Positions 44,801 through 57,800 of a DNA stretch of 64,000 nucleotides are shown one piece after another. The position numbers and the translations under genes are program-made. The notes beneath the pieces were generated by a model, which had not been told where the DNA came from, ran no database searches, and saw only the letters and a list, made by a program, of their open reading frames with translations. The DNA lies in NCBI RefSeq assembly GCF_964340395.1, contig NC_135554.1:20445592-20509591 (forward strand). The letters are read 5' to 3'. Position 1 is the first letter of the stretch. The number at the start of each line of letters is the position of its first letter. The DNA comes from Glandiceps talaboti. Lineage: Eukaryota > Hemichordata > Enteropneusta > Spengelidae.

Positions 44801-47800
44801 ATGATATAGATTGAATTACATCGGAGGTGATATGGCTGTGACATTGGGTATATGATATAGATTGAATTACATTGGAGGTGATATGGCTGTGACATTGGGT
44901 ATATGATATAGATTGAATTACATTGGGGTTGATATGGCTGTGACACTGGGTATATGATATAGATTGAATTACATTGGAGGTGATATGGCTGTGACACTGG
45001 GTATATGATATAGATTGAATTACATTGGAGGTGTTATGGCTGTGACATCGGGTATATGATATAGATTGAATTACATTGGAGGTGATATGGCTGTGACATC
45101 GGGTATATGATATAGATTGAATTACATTAGAGGTGATATGGCTGTGACATCGGGTATATGATATAGATTGAATTACATTGGAGGTGATATGGCTGTGACA
45201 TTGGGTATATGATATAGATTGAATTACATTAGAGGTGATATGGCTGTGACATTGGGTATATGATATAGATTGAATTACATTGGAGGTGATATGGCTGTGA
45301 CATTGGGTATATGATATAGATTGAATTACATTGGAGGTGATATGGCTGTGACATTGGGTATATGATATAGATTGAATTACATCGGAGGTGATATGGCTGT
45401 GACATTGGGTATATGATATAGATTGAATTACATTGGGGTTGATATGGCTGTGACACTGGGTATATGATATAGATTGAATTACATTGGAGGTGATATGGCT
45501 GTGACACTGGGTATATGATATAGATTGAATTACATTGGAGATGATATGGCTGTGACATTGGGTATATGATATAGATTGAATTACATTGGAGGTGATATGG
45601 CTGTGACATTGGGTGTATGATAAAATATCTGTTTGTTTTTATTGTTGTTTATTTTGAAAAGCAGAAGTGATCAGTAAAATATAACTGAATGTAGCACCAT
45701 TGGTATTTTACATTTACTACTCAAACAAAATAATGGTACATAGACAAGTAGATACCCCACCTCCGCCCCTCCTTCAATTACTGGAGTTCAAAACCTTCCC
45801 AAAAACAAAGTTAATGTAAATACGCAAACAGCAGTCCAATTTTCTATCTACCAATTACTACAATCTACTAGTACTAATGTTGCCTGTTTGATATTTAGAA
45901 ACTGAAAGTTCTATATATTTTATGTAATTACACTTGTAATTCCCATTTCCCCTACTACTCAGCTGTAACCATGGCAACTAATAAATTCTACAATTAGCTT
46001 TTCTTTCCCCATGTGAATTTAGCTAGGTTGATGTGATGAACTTTGACCCTGAATCATGATACAAGAACACACTGGGCTGACTTGTAATATGAACACTGTA
46101 GTAACACATTTTATACTGCTCATTTTTGAAAGTCACACGAACTATTTGGCCAAAAAATTCCTTCTGGTCATCACACGCATCACTTAAATACCCTTACGTC
46201 TGTCTTTTTCGTGTGTTTGTTCAGCCAATGCTGTCTGCAGATCTGGGGTGAAACACAAAAATAACCCTCCCCACTTCAGTGAAGACAACTGCAGAGCCAA
46301 TCATGAACAAGCAAATGACATCTGCCCCACATACACACTTGCACTAAAGTAGTAAATAAAAAAAGAACAGTAACTGCCATAAATATTAGACTGAGTGACA
46401 GGTTTGAGAATTACACAAAATATAAAAAATTCACATCGTCGCACCACTTTGAACAAAATGTTCTGACCAGAAAAAAATCTCTTTTTTTGGTCTTAGGGTT
46501 GCATCTTTCAATGCTATAGTACATCGTTGATGTACATCACAGACAAGGAACAGACTTGTCCTGTGTTTGTGGGTACACGTACAACATTCTGTACAAGAAA
46601 GGTGTTTAACTTGTGGATATCACTTTGTGTATACAATATGTTTCTGAAAGGTCTGAATAGCTTACAATTTCTCTTATTCCCCAATTTGCATGTTTATCAA
46701 AAGAAAAAAAGCTAAATTTTCACTGTTTACATAAATTTCAATTCGGACTAATGCATCAAAGGCAGCAGTACACATAAGTGGTATTAAAAATTTGACACTT
46801 TCAAAACCCAATCTCATTTTGCTTTAAGCTCTCATTTTACTCAAAATGCAATACTTACAAATCCTACTTCAGCAAATTTCCAAATTCTGTACATGCAGTA
46901 TCTCAACTCTATTGCTATATGTTCCTTATCACTGAATTATCGAATTCACATTTTGAAAAACAAAAATGGAAATTGATATCGCACTATCACACATTTCAGG
47001 AAACTCGTGATTTCACATATTCTCCATTTCTCACGTTAAAGATGGCAGGTGGTCTCATAGGTTGTAGACGATAGGTAGAGATGAAGGGCATATTTCTATG
47101 AACTACCTACAGGGGTTCTATATATCATTTCATTCTGTGAATGAGTACATGTATATGAATTATTTGAATGATGCTTCTTAAAGTGAAATATGTATAATCT
47201 GTTTTTAAGTATGAATTCATATATGATATGTATATAAGGAGCTATATTTGATTTGGACAGTTAAAATTATTAAAAAGCAAAGATAGGATGATAATTGAAA
47301 AGTATGTATTTGTCTAGCTGTGCTTTGTTTTATGTTGGTATATACACTAATCATGAATGTGTATGTGTGTGTATTTATGTGTGTAATAATGTATATGTGT
47401 GTGTGCACTGTATGTATGTATGTATGTATGTATGTATGTACGTATGTATGTATGTATGTATGTATCTATCTATATATCTGTGTCCATGTTTGTGTCTATA
47501 TGGGAGGGGTTAAATGAATGTATGTCTGTCAGTATCTTCTATGTAATTGAGCAAATCATGAGTACTTAGGTGTTTTTTTTACACAGTTAAAATGTCATGC
47601 AACTATTTCTTACATAACAAACTACCATCACATAAAACTTACTAAATATAATCTATAAGCTTGAAATAAACTGTTACTGATGTGTAATAGTATTTATTTG
47701 ACAAACTGAGAGACTAGTAATTAATGATGTTTTATATGCTATAAATCAAGTCGGTGACCAAATGCAGAAAATATGACACGTTTCCTATTTCCTTGGTAAT

Positions 47801-50800
47801 AGTGATATTACATAACTTCATATTGGGGATTAAAATTCTGGTCAAATTTTCCACTTTTTGTAATGTACATGTACAGCTTAATAATCAGTGTGCTTAGATT
47901 TTGAAATGGTATTTGCTATCCGTGACATATGGACTGGCCAGCTGCTGTCTGGCACGTATATTTTTCTTTTTTCACTGAAGATAGACAGGAATATAATTAA
48001 AAGATTTCACAAAGAAGCCGTCCTTCTGTGGACCATTTAGAAAGTCTTTCCTGTTGTTGCTGATCGACCCTTCAGTAACAGTGTGAGTCTGCCGACTACT
48101 TGATTTCATAAATTTTGAAAAGCGTCAGTTTTCAGTTCTATTCCTTATAGAGTATTCTGTAATAATACTTAACGACCATACACTGCCTTGGTTCAAATAA
48201 TCAGCATGGTAAAGGAGAAAGGGTTTTGACATGACTATTATATAAGGCCAGTCTGATTCTTGTGAATGCTCGAAAGTGCTTGACAATTTGCATCATAGCA
48301 AAAGCAGATTGATTTCAGTCAATAAATGATGGCAAATTGAACTGTGGTGCTATAATTTCCATGCTATTGCTAGCCACAATAACACGCTTTTCTAGTTTGA
48401 ATTTCGGTTTTCTCTCAGATATTTTGTATATTATTTATCATTGTGACTGCTTTGGGTTAATCCGGCTCAGCTATTATTTTTTCTGTATTTCAAGTTTTCA
48501 ACGTTTATTGATATGAAATTTCAAATAGCATAGCAACGGTTTCAAATATAATACACAGTAACTTATTTTCTTCATTTTTTTTCAAAATAAGTCATTGTGA
48601 CATCACAGCAACACATGTAGAATTGGTATTTCAATAACAACATATCAGCGAGGGCAATATCACAATTTAGTGCCTGCACAAGGGTTGGTGCTTTTGATGA
48701 TGCCCAAGCTGAATTGGTAATTATTTTTTTAGTCAACTTCTGCTATACATGTATGTATAGTGACCTTAACTCAAGCATGGATCACTACAAAAAAACGTCA
48801 CTGCTCAGTGTTATGATGTGCAGAATACACATGAGCATATGTTAAAATAACGCCACTGGGCAATAGTTAGTCTCTGCATGCATGGGCAATATGAGCTTCT
48901 GGGCAAAAGACTATAGTAATAAAGAATATCATGTGATTCAATTCTGACCAATGAGAGCTTATGTAAGCAAGTTGTCATTGTTGAGGTACCATAAATATAT
49001 ATTAGAGGCTGTAAAATAATTATCTGAACAAATAATTTTGAAATATTTGTTATAAATACGGGGACCCTCACCTGAGGGGTAATTACTAGCATTTCAATTT
49101 ATGTACAGTACAGAAGTGTTTTGTGAGTAAAATGTAATAAACTAATATGTTTTCTTTATAATGTGCACTACTGCTACTGTGAATTTCACAATACTGTTCA
49201 GCTTTTCTGTTTGATACATCCACACAGAAAACAATAAGAATCTGCATATGTGATATGTCACACTTCAAAAGCAAGATCACCTATTTTGCTACATTTAGTC
49301 TAAATGACATAAACCATTTCAATCTGTTGCAACTCCATGCAGACATTCGGGCACCAATGTTTTTCTTAGTATCAAACATCCAATGAAGGGCGAATAAAAT
49401 ATCCTTTGCGGTATTCATTTGATGTCTGAATGGTGGTGGTACATGTATGTGTAGTTCATTTCACAAAATGTAGCAAGAAACTGCACTCATTTAATCTTGC
49501 TATCTGAAATTGTACATGTCCAGTTTCTTATGGGTTTCTGTGTGGTTGTATTAAACAGAAAAGCTGAACGGTAATGTGAAATTCGTGAAATAATTTTGTC
49601 AACCAGTATACTCTCATGGGAGTTAACCAATATATTCCCATTAGATTTAGTCACACAAAAGAACCATCATTTATTAGCTTGTGTGAACAGACCGGCAAGA
49701 CAAACTGTATTGTGGTACTGATAATGAAGCCTTAGGGACAATAAATACTATCAACATACAATATTAAGGTCAGTAAAGCTAAGTAATTAGACTAAAGCTT
49801 ACTGGTTTTAACAAAATTTACAGTCACTGTGTAATATTGAACTACAGCCTGGACTAGCTATCACTTTCATATTGATGAATCACCATAGGTGAATCTCTTT
49901 ATTTGGTAATGAGTTTGGTTGCACATCAGGAAATGGGAACAGCTATCATATATAACGGATAAATTCAACTTGCACGGAATAACAACTTAAGTTGGGTTTT
50001 CAAGATCAATTACATTCGACAGTCATATCAGGATACCTAAACTTTTCCATGAGCTTGATGTAACAGAAACATCTGGATACCAGTGTTGTGATGGGAATAA
50101 TACAGATTTGGGAAGTGATCAAGATGAAAACGTAAACAAAATATGTCATACAAAGGACGTTTCAAGCCAGAATAAAGGTAATATGATTGAATTGAACTAC
50201 TAGCTAACCTCTACCATTAGATTTTAATCAAACTGGATTCATCCATATAGATTAAAATAAAGCAATGTATGTTATAGAGGTTGGATGAGATATCTAGGTA
50301 GTGTACATCTAGAAAAAATTTGCCTGAATTTAGCAATTACATACTGATACTGGTAAGGGGCAATCACACAATGTCACACAAGCTCAACAAGCGAACTTTG
50401 TTCGTTTAGGGGGGTCTGGCGTCAATGTGATTGCTGAACTTCATTTTCTCACTTCTCATCCAAATTCCAACGGAAAACTTTCACTCCTTCAATGATAACA
50501 GCTTTTGTATTTACTAGTGAGATGTTGATAAGTTGATAAAAATTTACTTCTAATGTGAGATATGGTGTTGGGTTTCTGGTAGTATTTTAATGTGTTTACA
50601 ATCATGTTTTTACATTACATCAATCGTAGTGGTGTGACCGCTAGTTTTCATCATAGTTTACATCATATATGAATGCTTGATGTCGCACTTGTGAATGTTC
50701 ATTTAGGGTGAGGGGGTTTTGACCTAAACGAATGATGTTCCTTTTGTTGAGCTTGTAGTATTGTATTGGGATACTAGAGATGATTTAAACCTAGCCATGG

Positions 50801-51844
50801 ATTGGGATTACTATCATGAACCTACATATAGCTGATGATATAAGGGTAATCTTTCCTCTACCAAACCAAGTTCCTCTGATTCTAGCAGTTACATGTACCC
50901 AAACAATTATACCTTGCCTGATAATTTTAAAATTTTGACCATATATTCCAATCTCAGGAATCTGTATTACCATGTAATATGGTTCGCATCACCATGACAT
51001 CGCTGAATGAAAATGTTGACATTAAAAACAAATTCAAATGCACAATCCTGGAGTTTTACTTCAGAGCAAAAACATGAATTATTAACAGTACCCACTGCTG
51101 ATAAATTACTTTTGTCAAATACCAGGTACAAGTCTATTTTTTTGGTTCATTTTTAAATTTCAAAATCACAATTTACTATGTGTGAATCTCTTTGTGTATC
51201 ATGCAAACTGAGTACATGTACGAGTATTCATTTTCTACGACAATAGGCTGAGGGTACCCTTATTTTTTTGTTTCTCATTACCTAACCCACCCAAACTTTC
51301 AGCTCCTACATCAACATATTTTATTTTCACCCACCCTTAATATTTCGTGGAATAGCACCCTTTCTGGCAAGAATGAGAAAGTGTATGGACTGTCAATGTC
51401 ATCTATGTTCATGGGGGCTGCAATGGCACTTGTTCAAGAACAGAACCTTGCTTTCATGACAGAAGTTATTCAAGTGGAAGGGGGCTGAGAACATGCCAAT
51501 TGTGTAGAGAAGCTGTGAAAGGGTTTGTTACCAGGAATCCAATTAAAAAAAAATAGCGAGGAAGAAAAGGAAAGGCAGAGAAACATGTAGATTATATTTT
51601 ATTTTTTACTCTAAAAAACCAGATGAAACCAACCAATAGCTGTCATGAAAAAGTAATGAGAAACATAAAAAACAAGGTGACCCTGATGGAAAATTTTGCT
51701 GAAACATGAACACACTGTGTATACACCAACATTGTTTGTAATATTAAATAATACAAACACTGTGATGAACCAGGTTTTATGTCAACAAGGCCACCTCATT
51801 ATGATCAGAACTGTGGTTTTTGTTACATTACATTTATCAAAAAC

Positions 51845-51899
<55 letters not shown>

Positions 51900-54800
51900 A
51901 AAGTGAGTGAATTAAACTCTACTGACTTCATCATGCCTTGAGGTATATCACAATACATGGCATCTATATTTAGCTCGCTTTCATACATAAACAGATGTGA
52001 AATATACTGTTCAACATTTCAAAAGGAGTCGTGGAATCAACTATAAAGCTAACAAATGGAGAGAATTAATTGGTACATTATTCTGTTAGCTCAGAGCATT
52101 TCAGTGTAATATACAATATACAATATACTACATTTAGTAACTGTGTATGCATAGCATGGATTAAATAAATGGATCACAATTGATAGATCCATGGAGGCCA
52201 AGGTCTACCATCACTAATTCCATTTTACCATTTTTAACGACTATACCTCCAGGTGTTTAAAAATTGATTTCTGAACAGAGCATTACCAGGCACTATCAAC
52301 CTTCGATTAAAACATAGAATCAAACTTCTCTTCCAATCATACCAGCCCAAAGTATAACCAGATCCCCATCCCCTCCCTCCCTCCTCCACAGCATCTAAAT
52401 CAATGACCAGATCACCCACCACTGAGGAAAGGTAAACAAGGCACGCAACATCCTAAATTTTAAGTCTGGTAAAGCCGCCACTTCAGGACTGAACTTTGAC
52501 AATGTGGTGCCATACTTCTAAACATATTTCTAAGTGTTATCTTTTCATATTTTATAACTTCCTGTACATTGTAACCCACACTCAAATATATAGCCATTGC
52601 CAGACTACTTCAGTAGATTATTACACGTCGAAAGATACATTTTCAATAACAATCAACTCTAACAAGATTTTTACAACTAGATATTAGCCTCTACCCACCC
52701 TGTAACTAGATATTAGCCTCTACCCACCCTGTAACTAGATATTAGCCTCTACCCACCCTGTAACTAGATATTAGCCTCTACCCACCCTGTGACTAGATAT
52801 TAGCCTCTACCCACCCTGTGACAAGATATTAGCCTCTACCCACCCTGTGACTAGATATTAGCCTCTACCCACCCTTTAACTAGATATTAGCCTCTACCCA
52901 CCCTGTGACTAGATATTAGCCTCTACCCACCCTGTGACTAGATGATAGCCTCTACCCACCCAGTAACTAGACATTAGCCTCTACCCACCCTGTAACTAGA
53001 TATTAGCCTCTACCCACCCTGTAACTAGACATTAGCCTCTACCCACCCTGTGACTAGATATTAGTCTCTACCCACCCTGTGACTAGATATTAGCCTCTAC
53101 CCACCCTGTAACTAGATATTAGCCTCTACCCACCCTGTGACTAGATATTAGCCTTGACCCACCCTGTGACTAGATATTAGCCTCTACCCACCCTGTGACT
53201 ACATATTAGCCTCTACCCACCCTGTGACTACATATTAGCCTCTACCCACCCTGTGACTAGATGATAGCCTCTACCCACCCTGTGACTAGATGATAGCCTC
53301 TACCCACCCTGTGACTACATATTAGCCTCTACCCACCCTGTAACTAGATATTAGCCTCTACCCACCCTGTAACTAGATATTAGCCTCTACCCACCCTGTG
53401 ACAAGATATTAGCCTCTACCCACCCTGTGACTAGATATTAGCCTCTACCCACCCTTTAACTAGATATTAGCCTCTACCCACCCTGTGACTAGATATTAGC
53501 CTCTACCCACCCTGTGACTAGATGATAGCCTCTACCCACCCAGTAACTAGACATTAGCCTCTACCCACCCTGTAACTAGATATTAGCCTCTACCCACCCT
53601 GTAACTAGACATTAGCCTCTACCCACCCTGTGACTAGATATTAGTCTCTACCCACCCTGTGACTAGATATTAGCCTCTACCCACCCTGTAACTAGATATT
53701 AGCCTCTACCCACCCTGTGACTAGATATTAGCCTTGACCCACCCTGTGACTAGATATTAGCCTCTACCCACCCTGTGACTACATATTAGCCTCTACCCAC
53801 CCTGTGACTACATATTAGCCTCTACCCACCCTGTGACTAGATGATAGCCTCTACCCACCCTGTGACTAGATGACAGCCTCTACCCACCCTGTGACTACAT
53901 ATTATTAGCCTCTACCCACCCTGTAACTAGATATTAGCCTCTACCCACCCTGTAACTAGATATTAGCCTCTACCCACCCTGTAACTAGATATTAGCCTCT
54001 ACCCACCCTGTAACTAGATATTAGCCTCTACCCACCCTGTGACTATATTAGCCTCTACCCACCCTGTAACTAGATGACAGCCTCTACCCACCCTGTGACT
54101 AGATGACAGCCTCTACCCACCCTGTGACTACATATTAGCCTCTACCCACCCTGTAACTAGATATTAGCCTCTACCCACCCTGTAACTAGATATTAGCCTC
54201 TACCCACCCTTTAACTAGATATTAGCCTCTACCCACCCTGTGACTAGATATTAGCCTCTACCCACCCTGTGACTAGATGATAGCCTCTACCCACCCAGTA
54301 ACTAGACATTAGCCTCTACCCACCCTGTAACTAGATATTAGCCTCTACCCACCCTGTAACTAGACATTAGCCTCTACCCACCCTGTGACTAGATATTAGT
54401 CTCTACCCACCCTGTGACTAGATATTAGCCTCTACCCACCCTGTAACTAGATATTAGCCTCTACCCACCCTGTGACTAGATATTAGCCTTGACCCACCCT
54501 GTGACTAGATATTAGCCTCTACCCACCCTGTGACTACATATTAGCCTCTACCCACCCTGTGACTACATATTAGCCTCTACCCACCCTGTGACTAGATGAT
54601 AGCCTCTACCCACCCTGTGACTAGATGACAGCCTCTACCCACCCTGTGACTACATATTAGCCTCTACCCACCCTGTAACTAGATATTAGCCTCTACCCAC
54701 CCTGTAACTAGATATTAGCCTCTACCCACCCTGTAACTAGATATTAGCCTCTACCCACCCTGTGACTATATTAGCCTCTACCCACCCTGTGACTAGATGA

Positions 54801-57800
54801 CAGCCTCTACCCACCCTGTGACTACATATTAGCCTCTACCCACCCTGTAACTAGATATTAGCCTCTACCCACCCTGTAACTAGATATTAGCCTCTACCCA
54901 CCCTGTAACTAGATATTAGCCTCTACCCACCCTGTAACTAGATATTAGCCTCTACCCACCCTGTAACTAGATATTAGCCTCTACCCACCCTGTGACTAGA
55001 TATTAGCCTCTACCCACCCTGTAACTAGATATTAGCCTCTACCCACCCTGTGACTAGATATTAGCCTCTACCCACCCTGTAACTAGATATTAGCCTCTAC
55101 CCACCCTGTAACTAGATATTAGCCTCTACCCACCCTGTGACTAGATATTAGCCTCTACCCACCCTGTGACTAGATATTAGCCTCTACCCACCCTGTAACT
55201 AGATATTAGCCTCTACCCACCCTGTAACTAGATATTAGCCTCTACCCACCCTGTGACTAGATATTAGCCTCTACCCACCCTGTGACTAGATATTAGCCTC
55301 TACCCACCCTGTAACTAGATATTAGCCTCTACCCACCCTGTGACTAGATATTAGCCTCTACCCACCCTGTAACTAGATATTAGCCTCTACCCATTGTCTT
55401 CATTCAAAACAATAAAGTAAAACCATGATAAACACAAGATGACAAGGCAGTTTACAGCTATCATGCATAACACTAGCTTTCAAAGATAAAAAATACAACT
55501 GAGCTAAAATCTGTTTTCATTGTAAATTAATTAAATACATAAAAATAAACAATGTTATTTCACTCTGACTTCAGATATAATGAAAAGGAGCCCACATATT
55601 CTTTTTTTTTACAGGTTACTCATCTTTCTACAAGGGTTATTTCTTTACATGAAAAATCACAAGGTACGAAAAACACAAATAATTTACATACATAAAAATC
55701 TGCTTAAATGGTAATTTCAAAATCAAGAGATTTCTGACCTTCAAAGGTTATAACTCGCTTGGCAGGCTTAGAAAGCCAACGAGTCTCTGAGCTATTATTA
55801 AAAATGACACATGAATTATGAATGACTTTTGTTAAGTCTCAATTCCCAGTGGAGATCCATATTGACTTTGACTTTGATGTATATTGAATTTCTGTCAATT
55901 AGACATTTCAGCTGGCCGTAAACTTTGCTCTAAATCAACAGTAACCCAAATATATATTTGATTTGAACAGAGTGATAAATGATGCTCTTTCAGTTACTCA
56001 ACTGTCACTAATAAATAATCCTTCACAAATAATTATTTTAATCAAATTTAGTTGTTACGAATAATGGCAATACACAATGGTTGTCTAGAAGTTGAGATAT
56101 TCAAAATTGAATTATTTTCATGTCTGTGAATGTATGACATGTATTTTCAAGAAAGTTCACATTTTTCTTGTTTGTCAATTATTTCATGTATCAAACAATA
56201 TTATCACAACTATCTCCAGCAACAATCAATCACAAAATTTTGACTCTTACATGCATACAAAGTGTTTTTGCTAAGGTGTGGGGAACCCTGGTAACAGACA
56301 GAGGTAAAAATATGGTAAAACTGGCATAGTTCTCCCATACATTGTGGTATAATTTTGGCGGGGAACCCCGGTAAAATGACTAGGGAACTCAGGTATTAAG
56401 TTTTACCTACCCTTAAAAAACACCATGCAAATAAGTACCCATATCCCCCACTTTGACTTGATACTAAGCTTAGCATTGCACTTCAAAACATAGTGTAGAG
56501 TACAACCGGTAAAAGAAATTCTGCTTAAAAATAGAAACTAAAAGACAAATGAACAATAAGGAAGTAATTATTCAAATTAGTTTGCACAAAAATGAAATCA
56601 GGATACAAAACAGGATGTACTGTTAACCTGGAAATATTTGCTGCACACTTACTTTTCACTTATTTCGCTGGACAACAAGAACACAAAAATAAGTAGTGAA
56701 TAAAATGTCCTCTTGTATGCGAACACAATGTACCAATCTGTTTAATTACCAGTCGCAACAATTAGTCTTTACGAACTAGCTGAAGACTGTAGAATTATAC
56801 AATTTTCTAGTGGTGAAAATATCTAAGTTTGCAATATCTCAAACAACAGAAACTCACCACCACCACCACCACCACCACCACCACCACCCTTTATAACACA
56901 AATGTATATGATAATGCAGGATTTGTTTACGATTTCATGAATTTCATACTATCTCAATCAATCAATCAATCAATTAATCAATACCATACATGAGTTATTC
57001 TATCAATTATGCCTTATTCCCCCATTGCCACGCTCCTCTGAAAACAGAAATCCTCTCAGTTTCATAAAGTATGCATTTACAGTTGCATAAGAGTTGTTTA
57101 CAGTTTAATATGTACCATACACCATACATGATGTGTTATTCTATCAATTACAACCCACCCCCACCCCATTACAATATACTACTACTATTACTTCCAGTAA
57201 TTAAGTTAGCAACAGTTTAGCAGTGTAGGGTTTCTCACACATAAACATGACTGCATTCAGACCTACTGTGACACACAAAAATACTGAGATTAAGACGATT
57301 AAGTTTACCATAAGCCCTCAATGAATGTTACATAATGACCTCATGACATAGTACAAATAACATGATAACAAACCCTACACCTTAACATAGGACTTATAAT
57401 CATTGTTTGATTTTCTGATTACTGGTACATAGTTACATTTCAAGTTCACATTCCAAATTTTGAATGTAATTGATAGTATCTGCAGTGTTGTAGCAGTGAT
57501 TCCCAGTATTGATAATGCGAGTACACAGTAGAAGAAATAGTATAAAAGTCAACATTAAAGTGTTGAAAGTAGCACCAGAATAGCATGTAACATTTATAGC
57601 ATTTAAAATGTTTATTTTCACGACCTACTGGCATTAATCTACTTGTATATATCAAATGTCACGCAATATTGGTCACAAGGAATTTCTCATTCTTGTATCT
57701 TGATATGTATGAATTACTTGCATGTACACATCAACTCACTCTGTAAGATACTAGTGTAGTTCCTATATGACATGTTGTAATTACTGCATGTGAGTGGAGA

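Noticed and set aside
52673-55393. CRISPR-like array
   Set aside because: Units are contiguous with no unique spacers, and the genome is eukaryotic; it is a minisatellite.
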